NCBI GenBank assembly: GCA_025357945.1
Contig: JANYLJ010000038.1
Span: 1 to 64,000, forward strand
Source: Gemmatimonadota bacterium
GTDB lineage: Bacteria; Gemmatimonadota; Gemmatimonadetes; Gemmatimonadales; GWC2-71-9
Reading direction: 5' to 3'
DNA: 64,000 nucleotides
In this document: positions 9,319 through 17,399 of the stretch, piece after piece
Numbering within the stretch: position 1 is the stretch's first letter
Layout: every line of letters starts with the position of its first letter
The notes under the pieces: generated by a model
What the model saw: only the letters and a program-made list of their open reading frames with translations
Told to the model about the DNA's origin: nothing
The model's database searches: none
Translations under genes and position numbers: made by a program

Positions 9319-9753
9319 TCATGTTACGCTACCGATAGCGGGCGTATCGGCCCAGTCGAGAAACCGGGCTCGCTCCGCGATTGTTGGCAGCGGGCAGACC
9401 AGACCGAAGCGTCGCGCGATCGCCGCCCGTCGACCCGCGAACGCGTCGTATCCGGCGTCTCGCCACCGCCGCGGCACGATTGCCGCGACCGCAAGGATCC
9501 GCCAAGGCCAGCCGAGGCGACGAACGATCTGGACGACCGCGCCGCTGCGAACAAAGACCCGTTGGTCGTCGATCAATACCACGCTGTCGAGCGAGGGGTC
9601 CACCGCGTACTCGCGGCGAACGGCCGCGCCCACCCGCGAGTCCAGCGCCGCGAACCGGAAACGGCCCGTTGCGTCGTGTCGTATGACAAAGCGGACCAGC
9701 CAATGGCAGACGCCGCAGCTGTTGTCGAACAGCAGGACCGGTAGATTGTTCAT
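9319..9753 (-). CDS. DCC (DUF393) family thiol-disulfide oxidoreductase-like protein
   Basis: A 144-residue protein. The defining DxxCxxC motif is Asp10-Asn-Ser-Cys13-Gly-Val-Cys16 at the N-terminus, after a beta strand (PVLLFD) as in a thioredoxin-like fold. The frame stays open far upstream, but an earlier start would run through the 37-codon gene on the other strand; ATG 9753 puts the motif at its usual distance from the N-terminus. Reaction and partner unknown for the family. Confidence 0.85.
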   Translation of the reverse strand: MNNLPVLLFDNSCGVCHWLVRFVIRHDATGRFRFAALDSRVGAAVRREYAVDPSLDSVVLIDDQRVFVRSGAVVQIVRRLGWPWRILAVAAIVPRRWRDAGYDAFAGRRAAIARRFGLVCPLPTIAERARFLDWADTPAIGSVT

Positions 9754-9773
9754 GCCCCCTCGGCGGTAAACTC

Positions 9774-9800
9774 TTGACGGTGGCCCAAGGGTAGTAGATT
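9774..9800 (+). promoter_or_regulatory. Possible promoter of the 37-residue membrane protein
   Basis: TTGACG (9774-9779) and TAGATT (9795-9800) separated by 15 bp, about 62 bp before the start codon at 9862. The -35 is good but the spacing is short. Confidence 0.35.
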
Positions 9801-9861
9801 TCGTGGGAACGGGTGTCGGGGCGCAGTACCCTGCGCGCGTAACGAATCGGAGAGGTTCACC

Positions 9862-9975
9862 ATGCCGCACGATTTGCCTGAGTTTGCCTACATCGTCGGG
9901 TTTCTTGCCTGCATCATCGGCGTGTTCGTTGTCGCCAACGTCGTCGCGGCTATCAACGGCTACCGCGAGAAGTAA
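9862..9975 (+). CDS. Small single-pass membrane protein (37 residues)
   Basis: MPHDLPEFAY, then a hydrophobic helix of about 22 residues (IVGFLACIIGVFVVANVVAA), then a basic tail INGYREK. Support for expression: GGAGAGG 5 nt before the ATG, a plausible upstream promoter, and an exact fit between the divergent DCC gene and the convergent glycosylase gene (8 bp from its stop). The topology suggests a small inner-membrane protein. I do not recognise a family; small subunits of respiratory or transport complexes look like this, but nothing nearby supports a partner. Confidence 0.6.
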   Translation: MPHDLPEFAYIVGFLACIIGVFVVANVVAAINGYREK

Positions 9976-9982
9976 CGCGGGG

Positions 9983-10642
9983 TCAGAACTCCGCCAACCG
10001 CCCCTTGTCCAGCAACGCCCAACAACACAACGCCACGTGACTCTCGTGGCCCTGGATAAGCTTCCGCACTGTTGGTTTTCTGATCCCCTTGAACACGACC
10101 GCGGCCGCCCGCACCACGCCCGCGTCACCCTCGGGCCAGATGCCTGGGTGTCCGAAGCCGAAGATCGCGATCATATGCGCACTCCAGGGCCCTAGCCCGC
10201 GCAACGCCACGATCTCGCCAACGAGTTCGTCGGCGGAGAGATCCTGCCATTTCTTGCGCGGATCGCCGTGTTCGGCGAGAAAGAATCCCCAGTTCGCCAT
10301 CGCCCGGCGCTTGGCGCGCGACAGCGAGTGCGCGGGCGGCGCGTCGGCTGGCGTCCGCATCGCCCACGCGACGATGCCGTTGATATCGCCGTGCGCATCG
10401 ATCAATGTTTTCATGATGCTGCGCGCGGCCGCGGTCGACACCAGCTGGCCCACGATGGTGCGGACCACGAGATGGGACAGCGGTCGCTTGTCGGGAACGG
10501 TGCGCTCGAGCGGATGCGCCAGTTTGACCAGGCGCGCAAGGCGGGGATGCCGTGCCGACAGTTCTCGGCGAGCGGCGGCGTGCGCGTTCGTCCTGGGGGC
10601 ACGGGTGCCGCCCAACCGGGTGGCGTCGCGGCGACGGGGCAT
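9983..10642 (-). CDS. HhH-GPD DNA glycosylase (3-methyladenine type)
   Basis: A 219-residue base-excision repair enzyme of the AlkA-like HhH-GPD superfamily. The helix-hairpin-helix is LRGLGPWSAHM (147-157) and the catalytic aspartate is Asp173 in WPEGDAGV. There is no C-terminal Cys cluster, so it is not an EndoIII/MutY-type Fe-S enzyme. The first 30 residues are Arg-rich and may be an extension or an early start. It should remove alkylated purines from DNA. Confidence 0.88.
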   Translation of the reverse strand: MPRRRDATRLGGTRAPRTNAHAAARRELSARHPRLARLVKLAHPLERTVPDKRPLSHLVVRTIVGQLVSTAAARSIMKTLIDAHGDINGIVAWAMRTPADAPPAHSLSRAKRRAMANWGFFLAEHGDPRKKWQDLSADELVGEIVALRGLGPWSAHMIAIFGFGHPGIWPEGDAGVVRAAAVVFKGIRKPTVRKLIQGHESHVALCCWALLDKGRLAEF

Positions 10643-10854
10643 GGCAGGAAACTACAGCGATGAACACGGAGCTGAGGAGGGGGTGCCGCCGGGTCAGTCC
10701 GCGCCGCACTACCGATTCGCTTCGCTCGCCCCACGTCGTTTCTCTCTTGTGGCGACGGACTGGCCCCATACGCAACTCGTCGGGGATGGCTGGCCCCGCG
10801 TCGGGAAAAGTGGGACGGGGGTGTCAACCAAGTATCAAATCCTGGCCGGATCGA

Positions 10855-12309
10855 TCAGGATGCCCTGGTCAGCGCCTCGAGTGCGCGGTGCAGCTTCACC
10901 ATCGCGAGGGTGTCCAGTTTGCAGTAGTCGAGCAACTGCTGGCGGTGGGAATCCTGGTCCGCCGGATCGCGTCGCCCGACAGTCATCAGGGCGAAGAGTC
11001 CCGCCGCGTCCTCTCCGTTCCCGACACCCGTCCCGGAATAGCTCAGCTCCGGGGCGACGACCGGCAGCACGTTCTTGATGCTGGTTCGTCCAAGAAAGGC
11101 GGGGTGACAATACCCGTTGCGCACAATAGGCTCAAAATCCACCAGTCGGGCGATGATGGCATGCAGCGCTGCCGCGAACTCCGGCAACGACGTTGCCATC
11201 GCCGCGAGGCGCTGTTTCTCGTAGCCGGAGTACACGACGATCGAACCACGATCCCCGAGCCGTTCGATCAACGCGACGGCGAGCTCGTGGCGCCAGTCGC
11301 CGCCGATCGGTGCCAGGTATTCGTGATGCGCGATCTCGTGCCCGACTCGATCGCACACATGAATGGAAAACTGAAACGGCATGATCTCGTATGGCGCGCA
11401 CTCGTCAAACCATGGCAACGCTGGTGCGACCGCCTCGAAGTCGAGGTAGTACACTGGCCACACCAACTGGTTCAATTGAGCCAACTCCGCCTGATCGATC
11501 AACGGCGCCCCTGATCGTACGGCATTGAAGACCCGGTGCTGCGGCCCGGTGAGGTTCGCGCCGGCGGGAACCGCCGACAGCCGCTGATACTCCTTCATCG
11601 CCTCAAATCGCTTTTCCGACAACCGCGGCAGAATGAACAGCGGATCGGTAATCCCTTTTCCCACACAATCCGAGGCGAAGAACTCACACTTCTTGCAAAC
11701 GAACTGCAACGCCGGTGCCGGTCGATCAAGCGCGGTGCACGCAGTGGCGATCCTCGCGGACCGATCGGCGAACCCGGCTACCCGCTGCACAACGGTCTCT
11801 GTCACGTCCAGTTCAGTGAGACGTTCGGCGCCGAGCCGGCAATCGCGCCCGAGGAACATCAGCGTGCATCGCCCGACCGCGACACCCGAAGCACGCGCGA
11901 CGAACGCGGTGTACGCCAGATCGTCCAGGTGTTCGTCGCTCGCCACTCCATCCTCAGGTGCCATGGCGGACTTGACCTCGATCACGTCCCAGCCACCATC
12001 AGTGCGTCGCAACGCATCCGCGCGCGCGACGAAAGGACCCGCGACGAATGTCGCCTCGAACAACAGCGTTGCGTCCGCATTGCCCATCGCCTTCGCGGTC
12101 GCCTGCAATGCCGTCTCGGTCGGCGCGAATGGGAGCAGCGTTCCCCGGCCGAGCTGCTTCCGGGCCAACCGCCCGATCTCGGCGCCGCTGTGGAACCGCC
12201 ACTCGAGGCCGGGTCCCGGCGGGCCAGGTTCGGCCTGGGCGGCGTACCAGCCGGCGGTGTCGCAGCCGAGCGCGGCGAGAAAGGTTCGTTTGGTGACGGT
12301 CGGATTCAT
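10855..12309 (-). CDS. DUF2779 protein: Cas4/RecB-like nuclease plus DEDDy exonuclease-like domain
   Basis: A 484-residue protein. The N-terminal half resembles a Fe-S PD-(D/E)XK nuclease: Glu85, Asp98 (ARADAL), Glu111-Val-Lys113, then DDLAYTAF like the QxxxY motif, and four cysteines placed as in Cas4/AddB (Cys16 near the N-terminus; Cys205, Cys208 and Cys215 after the core). The C-terminal half (from about 286) is the DUF2779 region and carries DEDDy signatures: Asp290-Phe-Glu292 (YYLDFE) and Tyr462-Cys-Lys-Leu-Asp466. The family has no established function; two nucleases in one chain is my reading of the residues. No CRISPR or recombination gene is adjacent. The 188 bp to the divergent decarboxylase hold both promoters. 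Confidence 0.82.
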   Translation of the reverse strand: MNPTVTKRTFLAALGCDTAGWYAAQAEPGPPGPGLEWRFHSGAEIGRLARKQLGRGTLLPFAPTETALQATAKAMGNADATLLFEATFVAGPFVARADALRRTDGGWDVIEVKSAMAPEDGVASDEHLDDLAYTAFVARASGVAVGRCTLMFLGRDCRLGAERLTELDVTETVVQRVAGFADRSARIATACTALDRPAPALQFVCKKCEFFASDCVGKGITDPLFILPRLSEKRFEAMKEYQRLSAVPAGANLTGPQHRVFNAVRSGAPLIDQAELAQLNQLVWPVYYLDFEAVAPALPWFDECAPYEIMPFQFSIHVCDRVGHEIAHHEYLAPIGGDWRHELAVALIERLGDRGSIVVYSGYEKQRLAAMATSLPEFAAALHAIIARLVDFEPIVRNGYCHPAFLGRTSIKNVLPVVAPELSYSGTGVGNGEDAAGLFALMTVGRRDPADQDSHRQQLLDYCKLDTLAMVKLHRALEALTRAS

Positions 12310-12497
12310 CTGTGCCAGAATCTATCGCAAACCTTCGTCGTACATTCGGCGGTGGCCGATTAAGCTCACGTCTGGCATACTCGGGTCGCGGGTCCGTTTG
12401 GCTGCATCCGGCGCCGCAGTTGCGCGGGTGGCCAAACGGGCCAATTACTCGATATTCCGCGACATCACCGCGCCAATTACATCCAACCGGAGCCTCT

Positions 12498-14006
12498 GTG
12501 CCCCAGCTGCACCCCGACCTCCCCACGGCCGAATTCAAGGCTCTTGGCCACGACGTCATCGACCTGCTGGCTGATTACTACGCCGGGATCGAGGCCGCTC
12601 CGGCGTTTCCCGGGTGCAAGCCTGCCGACGTCGCCGCACTCTTCGACGCACCGCCCCCGGAACAGGGGGAATCGGCCGCGGCGATTCTGGCGGATTGGCG
12701 CGACAAGATCATCCCCAACTCGTCGCGCCAGGGATCACCCCGCTGGTTTGGTTTCGTGAACGGGTCGGGATCACAGATCGCGACCCTCGCCGACGCGATG
12801 GCGAGCACGCTCAATCCCAACTGCGGTGGCTGGCGGGCGTCGCCCGCGGCCACCGAAATCGAACGGCGCACCGTCCGATGGCTCGCCGAACTGATGGGCT
12901 ATGTGTCCGAGTGTGGTGGCGTCTTTGTCAGCGGCGGGACGATGGCGAACGTCGCCGCACTGAGGGTGGCACTCTGCGCCAAGGCGACGTGGAACGTCGA
13001 CATGGATGGCCTGCAGTCGCGGAACGGTGCCGGCCGGATGACGGTGTACATGGCCGATCACGAAACGCATGTTTCCATGGTGCGCGCGGTGGACCTGCTC
13101 GGCCTCGGTCGATCGGCACTGCGCGCCGTACCGTCGAACGCCGACTTCACCATCGACGTGCAGGCGCTCGAACGGATGCTGGACGCCGACATTGCGGTGG
13201 GAATGACGCCGTTCTGCATCGTCGGTCACGTCGGCTCGATCAACGTCGGCGCGATCGACGACATCAACGCGCTCGCCAACGTCGCCGCGCGTCGCAATCT
13301 CTGGTTGCACCTCGACGGTGCCTGCGGTGCCCTCGGTGGCATGTTGCCGGAGTTGCAGCCGCAGCTCAACGGCATGGTGCGTGCCGACTCCGTTTCCTTC
13401 GATGCCCACAAATGGCTCGGCGTTCCCTACGAAGCCGGCTGCCTGATGGTACGCGAGATCGCGGCACTCCGCCGCGCCTTCGCGATGCAGGCCACCTACC
13501 TCCTCCCCGCCAAGGACAACGAATACAGCGGTGACAATTATTTCGACTACGGCCCGCAACTCTCGCGCAGCTGGCGCGCCCTCAAGGTATGGATGACGCT
13601 GCGCTACTACGGCGCCGAGGGAATCCGCACCTTCTTCCGCCAGACGATTGTCTGTGCGAAGCACCTGCATAACCTCGTGGACACGTCCGACGACTTCGAA
13701 GTCGTCCAGCCGTCGCCGCTGCTCTACATCTATTCGTTCCGTTGGGCGCCCAAGGAGCTGCGCGGCAACGATGCGCTGCTGGATGAACTGAACCAGCAGA
13801 TCTCGGACGAATTGCAGCGGCGGTTGATCGCGTTCGCAATGACCACGCGGATTCGTGGCCGCGTGACGCAGCGGCTGTCGATCTGTTCGCACCGGACGAC
13901 GACCGCCGATATCGATGCGACGTTTCAGGCGATGCGCGTGATCGGGCAGGAGTTGCTGGCAACAACCACGGCCCATCATCCTGAGCGGAGTGAAGGACCG
14001 GTGTAG
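12498..14006 (+). CDS. PLP-dependent (aromatic/acidic) amino-acid decarboxylase family protein
   Basis: A 502-residue group II decarboxylase (DDC/GAD superfamily, fold type I). The PLP lysine is Lys305 in DAHKWLG; Asp273 in HLDGA contacts the pyridine nitrogen; ADHETH (186-191) supplies the stacking histidine. Substrate could be tyrosine, tryptophan, DOPA or glutamate-type and is not decidable here. The frame is open upstream to 12312, but GTG 12498 follows CCGGAG and gives the usual N-terminus (LHPDLPTAEFKALGHDVIDL). The last residues, HHPERSEGPV, are encoded by a TCATCCTGAG repeat, so the original C-terminus has been replaced or extended. Confidence 0.88.
   Translation: MPQLHPDLPTAEFKALGHDVIDLLADYYAGIEAAPAFPGCKPADVAALFDAPPPEQGESAAAILADWRDKIIPNSSRQGSPRWFGFVNGSGSQIATLADAMASTLNPNCGGWRASPAATEIERRTVRWLAELMGYVSECGGVFVSGGTMANVAALRVALCAKATWNVDMDGLQSRNGAGRMTVYMADHETHVSMVRAVDLLGLGRSALRAVPSNADFTIDVQALERMLDADIAVGMTPFCIVGHVGSINVGAIDDINALANVAARRNLWLHLDGACGALGGMLPELQPQLNGMVRADSVSFDAHKWLGVPYEAGCLMVREIAALRRAFAMQATYLLPAKDNEYSGDNYFDYGPQLSRSWRALKVWMTLRYYGAEGIRTFFRQTIVCAKHLHNLVDTSDDFEVVQPSPLLYIYSFRWAPKELRGNDALLDELNQQISDELQRRLIAFAMTTRIRGRVTQRLSICSHRTTTADIDATFQAMRVIGQELLATTTAHHPERSEGPV
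13974..14001 (+). repeat. TCATCCTGAGCG repeat forming a protein C-terminus
   Basis: CATCATCCTGAGCGGAGTGA then AGGACCGG, a canonical copy of the repeat. It is translated in frame as HHPERSEGP at the end of the decarboxylase, and the stop codon follows after one further codon. Confidence 0.75.
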
Positions 14007-14022
14007 TCGTCAGCGAAGACAA

Positions 14023-14050
14023 ACGGCCCCGCTCCCGAGGGCGGGGCCGT
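14023..14050 (-). terminator. Intrinsic terminator between tRNA-Phe and the decarboxylase gene
   Basis: ACGGCCCCGC / GCGGGGCCGT, a perfect 10-bp GC stem with an 8-nt loop. On the minus strand it is followed by TTGTCTT, so it best fits the tRNA transcript; it can also stop the decarboxylase transcript arriving from the other side. Confidence 0.65.
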
Positions 14051-14055
14051 CAGAG

Positions 14056-14128
14056 TGGCCAGGGGCGGGATCGAACCGCCGACACCGTGATTTTCAGTCA
14101 CGTGCTCTACCAACTGAGCTACCTGGCC
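14056..14128 (-). tRNA. tRNA-Phe (GAA)
   Basis: Minus-strand cloverleaf of 73 nt: acceptor GGCCAGG/CCTGGCC, D-arm GCTC-AGTTGGTA-GAGC, anticodon stem CGTGA/TCACG with loop CTGAAAA (anticodon GAA), T-arm GGCGG-TTCGATC-CCGCC, discriminator A. The 3' CCA is not encoded. The Gdx-like gene lies 15 bp upstream on the same strand. Confidence 0.97.
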
Positions 14129-14143
14129 GGAAGGCCCGGCAAA

Positions 14144-14473
14144 CTACTTTGCGAACTTGAGTCCCACAATCCCGACCACGATCAGCGCGATCGACAGCAA
14201 CCGCATCGGTTGGCGTGACTCGCCCAGCAGGATGATGCCGAGCATCGCCGTTCCCACCGCGCCAATCCCCACCCAGACCGCATACCCCGTACTGGCCGGC
14301 AGCACCCGGATCGCCTGTGCCAGGAGCCACATCGATACCAGCATCGCGACCACCGTCACCGCACTCGGCCACGGACGCGAGAAACCTTGGCTGTACTTGA
14401 GCCCGATCGCCCAGACCACCTCGAACAGGCCGGCGACGATCACGTAGAGCCAGGCGCGGTTCTCGGTGATCAT
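14144..14473 (-). CDS. SMR-family exporter, Gdx/SugE subtype
   Basis: A 109-residue protein with four transmembrane helices. The first contains the substrate- and proton-binding glutamate, Glu18, in [14 protein letters not shown]; the WAIGLKYS context is typical of the guanidinium exporter (Gdx, formerly SugE) branch rather than EmrE. It would work as an antiparallel dimer exchanging guanidinium-type cations for protons. The start ATG overlaps the stop of the RidA-like gene by 4 bp, so the two are coupled. I see no guanidine riboswitch upstream of the operon. Confidence 0.85.
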   Translation of the reverse strand: MITENRAWLYVIVAGLFEVVWAIGLKYSQGFSRPWPSAVTVVAMLVSMWLLAQAIRVLPASTGYAVWVGIGAVGTAMLGIILLGESRQPMRLLSIALIVVGIVGLKFAK

Positions 14474-14877
14474 GCCGCGTCGATCACGATCGCGTCCGCT
14501 TCGATCTCCACCAGCATCCGCTCGTCGATCAATTTCGCCACCTCGACCATCGTCGTCGCCGGCAGGATCCTGCCAAACGCCTCCCGGTGCGCTTGTCCCA
14601 CCGCTTCCCAGCGCGCAATGTCGGTGACGTAGATCCGCGTGCGTACCACGTCCTCCAGCCGCGCACCAGCCGTGCCGAGCGCCGACGCAATATTCCCGAT
14701 CGCCTGCTTCGCCTGCAGGTACATGTCACCCACACCCACGATCTCTCCGTCGGCTCCCGTCGCCGTCGTGCCGGTGACATGCACGAACGGCCCCACCCGC
14801 ACGGCGCGCGAGTAGCCGACGATCGACTCCCACTTCGCACCGGACGAAATGTTGGTGCGTTGCATCCCGCTGCTCAC
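14470..14877 (-). CDS. Rid (YjgF/YER057c/UK114) family protein
   Basis: A 135-residue trimeric Rid-fold protein; [13 protein letters not shown] and VEIEADAIV are the family hallmarks. RidA proper has an arginine in PAR(S/T) that binds the imine substrate carboxylate. Here the segment is Pro106-Ala-Thr108, so the arginine is missing and classical enamine/imine deaminase activity is doubtful. This suggests one of the Rid subfamilies of unknown activity. It overlaps the genes on both sides by 4 bp (ATGA) in a three-gene operon. Confidence 0.88.
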   Translation of the reverse strand: MSSGMQRTNISSGAKWESIVGYSRAVRVGPFVHVTGTTATGADGEIVGVGDMYLQAKQAIGNIASALGTAGARLEDVVRTRIYVTDIARWEAVGQAHREAFGRILPATTMVEVAKLIDERMLVEIEADAIVIDAA

Positions 14878-15089
14878 GATCGCCGCGAGCCGCCAGTGAA
14901 CACCAGCACCAGGCCGGCCAACGCGAGCGCGCCGCCGACCCAGGGCGGCACCGCCGTCTGTTCCTCGGCGCTCACCCGGACGCCGCCGAGGTCGACGACA
15001 TCCTTGCGCGACGTGTAGTGCAACCCGCGCGCGAGAATGAAGCCGCCCCCGAGTACGAGCAACGCGCCAACAAGGATTCGAAGTCGCAT
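14874..15089 (-). CDS. DUF3185-like small membrane protein
   Basis: 71 residues: an N-terminal hydrophobic helix ([18 protein letters not shown]), a short polar loop with [14 protein letters not shown], and a second helix ([16 protein letters not shown]). This layout fits the DUF3185 inner-membrane family. AAGGAG stands 6 nt before the ATG. First gene of the DUF3185-Rid-Gdx operon. Function unknown. Confidence 0.65.
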   Translation of the reverse strand: MRLRILVGALLVLGGGFILARGLHYTSRKDVVDLGGVRVSAEEQTAVPPWVGGALALAGLVLVFTGGSRRS

Positions 15090-15106
15090 GGCTTGCTCCT
15101 TGACTT

Positions 15107-15607
15107 TCAGAGGATCGGGTCGGCCAGCGGCGGCACCGCCACGGTGCCGAGTCCGTTTGACTGGCCGGTCACGACGCGGCGATGCATGTCCGCCTGACCG
15201 AGGTGATAGGTGAGGTGCGTGGCGAGGTGAACCAGGAATCGGCCGGTGGAGAGCGTGGTCTTGCCAATCAGGATCGGGAAATCGAGCGTCAACTGGTCGG
15301 AATCAAGTTGATCGAGCGCGCGGGCTACTTCGTCGCGCGTCACCGCCAGCAGCATCTCGAGCTCAACGCGCTGCAGGCCGCGCACGGCGAACTCCGCGTC
15401 GCGATCGCGCACGTATCCGCTCTTGCCAAGTACCGCCCCGACAAAATGACGGAGGTTGCCGCAAGCGTGCAGCGTCAACGTCCCCGTCGAGTTGTTGACG
15501 CCTGGTGGCAGCGCCCACACCGACACATCGTCGCGATACGCATCCAGTTCGAGGGCGAATCCGGCGAGGTCGCGCATGAGGCAGCGCTTGACCGCGTCAA
15601 TCAGCAT
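15107..15607 (-). CDS. DinB-family four-helix protein
   Basis: A 166-residue DinB/YfiT-type protein. The three metal-binding histidines are at the expected places: His47 ([11 protein letters not shown]) and His127/His131 ([14 protein letters not shown]). Members include bacillithiol- or mycothiol-dependent transferases and proteins of unknown activity. The exported-protein gene upstream ends 7 bp before this start, so they are probably cotranscribed. Confidence 0.82.
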   Translation of the reverse strand: MLIDAVKRCLMRDLAGFALELDAYRDDVSVWALPPGVNNSTGTLTLHACGNLRHFVGAVLGKSGYVRDRDAEFAVRGLQRVELEMLLAVTRDEVARALDQLDSDQLTLDFPILIGKTTLSTGRFLVHLATHLTYHLGQADMHRRVVTGQSNGLGTVAVPPLADPIL

Positions 15608-15614
15608 CCCGTCC

Positions 15615-16199
15615 TCACATCGACGGCGTGAACATGATGTGCGCCTTGGGCGTCCCCGGCTCCATCAGCCAGGGACCATTGGCGATCGGCTCATCCGGCA
15701 GCCCGGTTGACGCCGACGTGGCAAATGGCATGTACACCACATAGCGCGGCTTGATCGCGGCCGTCACCGTCCCTGCCGCCGCGTTCACGCCGCTCATCGG
15801 GCCATCGAGCGCGTACAGCGCCGCAGCCTGCTTCGGCATCGGCAGCTTCCCCGACTTGATCTCCGCGAAACGCACGCTGTCGACCTTCGCCCCGGTCGTC
15901 CCCTGCGCCCGCAACTCGCGGCCGCGCGCCATGAACGGTTCCAGTGAGTTCTGGTAGCAGGCCGGGTCGAACGTCGCCTGCTTTGGATCGCTCATGAGAC
16001 AAACCATCGCCCCGGTCCCGCGGCGCAGCGTCACCAGCTTGCCGCGGGCGTCGTAGCCGAGGACGGTGGCGTCGGCGCGGAACACCTTGGGCAGCGGCAG
16101 CACGGCGAGGGCAATTTGTTGTGCGGCGGGGATCGGTTTCTGCGCGTACACGGCGGCCGGCAGACAAAGCATCGTGGCAGCCAGGATGAACGGTCGCAT
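15615..16199 (-). CDS. Exported protein of unknown function
   Basis: A 194-residue protein with a signal peptide (RPFILAATMLCLPAAVYAQ). An in-frame ATG 36 nt further upstream would bury that signal behind 12 polar residues, so 16199 is preferred. The mature protein contains VLGYDARGKLVTLRRGTGAM and two Cys, with no domain I recognise. Confidence 0.65.
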   Translation of the reverse strand: MRPFILAATMLCLPAAVYAQKPIPAAQQIALAVLPLPKVFRADATVLGYDARGKLVTLRRGTGAMVCLMSDPKQATFDPACYQNSLEPFMARGRELRAQGTTGAKVDSVRFAEIKSGKLPMPKQAAALYALDGPMSGVNAAAGTVTAAIKPRYVVYMPFATSASTGLPDEPIANGPWLMEPGTPKAHIMFTPSM

Positions 16200-16276
16200 G
16201 GATGGCTCGGAGTCGAGGAGGCTCAACGATGGCATGATTGCATCGGTCGCGCTACCAGCGGGGCACCGGGCGGACC

Positions 16277-16864
16277 TCAGCCCAGCTCGCTCTGTTTCGA
16301 GATAATCTTCCCCACCAGCCCGTATTCCTTGGCCGCCTCCGCATCGAGCCAGAAATTCCGCAACGTGTCATCCTCGATCCGCTCGATCGATTGACCTGTC
16401 TCACGCGCGAAAATCCGGTTCAACCGCTCGCGCATCCGGACGATTTCGCGCGCTTCGATGGCGATGTCCGACGCGGTGCCGCCCATGCCACCGGCCGGCT
16501 GGTGCAACAGGAAGCGAGTGTTCGGCAGGCAGTAACGCTGCTTGCGCGGCACGGCCACGTAAATCAGTGCGCCGGCGCTGGCGACCCATCCGGTGCCCAC
16601 CACCCGCACCGGTGGTGCGATGAATCGCAGCATGTCGTGGATCGTATCGCCCGCCTCGACGTGGCCGCCCTGCGAGTTGATGAACACGGTGATCTGGTCG
16701 GCGGATTCTGCCGCCAGAGCCAGTAGCTGCGTCATCGTGCGCTCGGCGACCCCCTGATCGATCTCGCCGGAGATGATGACCGTGCGGGCCTTGAACAGCT
16801 TCTGCGCCAGCGGATTGAAGGCCGCCGGCGAGAAATCGGAGTCGGAGGTTTCGGGTTGTGACAT
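16277..16864 (-). CDS. clpP: ClpP-family serine protease
   Basis: A 195-residue Clp protease proteolytic subunit homologue. The triad can be placed: Ser97 in VASAGALIY, His121 in LLHQPAGG, Asp166 in ERIEDDT. The nucleophile context is ASAGA instead of the common ASMGA of housekeeping ClpP, so this may be a second, divergent ClpP. No clpX, clpA or tig is adjacent, also unlike the housekeeping locus. ATG 16864 is chosen because the upstream in-frame extension runs through a palindromic repeat and is Arg/Ala-rich. Confidence 0.88.
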   Translation of the reverse strand: MSQPETSDSDFSPAAFNPLAQKLFKARTVIISGEIDQGVAERTMTQLLALAAESADQITVFINSQGGHVEAGDTIHDMLRFIAPPVRVVGTGWVASAGALIYVAVPRKQRYCLPNTRFLLHQPAGGMGGTASDIAIEAREIVRMRERLNRIFARETGQSIERIEDDTLRNFWLDAEAAKEYGLVGKIISKQSELG

Positions 16865-16883
16865 GGCCGGAAAATAGCAGCGT

Positions 16884-16907
16884 AGGGGCGCAGCATGCTG
16901 CGCCCCT
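16884..16907. repeat. 24-bp perfect palindrome
   Basis: AGGGGCGCAGCA/TGCTGCGCCCCT is perfectly self-complementary. It lies between the ClpP gene and the gene upstream of it. GTAGGGGCGCAGCATGCTGC-type sequences are a familiar dispersed intergenic repeat in high-GC environmental genomes. Confidence 0.6.
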
Positions 16908-16931
16908 GCCGAGGGCGGTGCGGCGCCCGCC

Positions 16932-17321
16932 CTACAGGCTGTCCCGCGGCTCGAGCCGACACGCCTTCTTCGGATAGCTGACCCGCGCGGCGCTGTCAGG
17001 GCTGGCGCGCAGCAACGAGAAGTCAACCCGCTCGGTCGAGTCGGTGACCGTCACGCCCGCCGCCTGTGCCGGCTGATAGCCGCGCAGCAGCGCCTGCAGT
17101 GCGAAGTTGCCGGCCGGCGGATTCGCCATGCGATAGCGGCCGTTGACGTCGGTGAGGACGTGGCCCGCCGACCCGGTCGCCGCGAGCTGCACACTCCGCA
17201 GCGGGCAGCCTGTGCTGTCGTCGAACGCCCGACCGCTCACCATCCGCGGGGCGCCCTGGGCGGCCACAATCTGCGTCGCGCCCGCCACCATGACCGCTAG
17301 AAGAAACGTTGTTCGCATCAT
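16932..17321 (-). CDS. Exported carboxypeptidase-regulatory-like domain protein
   Basis: A 129-residue protein: signal peptide ([22 protein letters not shown]), then one beta-sandwich of the carboxypeptidase regulatory type ([19 protein letters not shown] ... [20 protein letters not shown]). GGGGAGGA lies 8 nt before the first of two adjacent ATGs. Such single-domain proteins are common in the envelope; specific role unknown. Confidence 0.75.
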   Translation of the reverse strand: MMRTTFLLAVMVAGATQIVAAQGAPRMVSGRAFDDSTGCPLRSVQLAATGSAGHVLTDVNGRYRMANPPAGNFALQALLRGYQPAQAAGVTVTDSTERVDFSLLRASPDSAARVSYPKKACRLEPRDSL

Positions 17322-17399
17322 CGTGCCATCCTCCCCTGAGAGACCACATGTCCCGGTCTGCCATTCGTACGACGTGCCAGTGCTCCGATACTTCACGCC

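Noticed and set aside
9754-10128. N-terminal extension of the DCC protein to 10128
   Set aside because: It would cross the small membrane-protein gene and the end of the glycosylase gene, and has no similarity to DCC proteins.
12312-12497. 62-residue N-terminal extension of the decarboxylase
   Set aside because: It would start 2 bp from the divergent DUF2779 start and is Arg/Pro/Ser-rich; GTG 12498 has a ribosome site and the family N-terminus.
14144-15089. Guanidine riboswitch controlling the Gdx-type exporter
   Set aside because: The exporter is the third gene of a coupled operon, and the 17 bp before the first gene cannot hold a riboswitch; none of the known guanidine motifs was seen.
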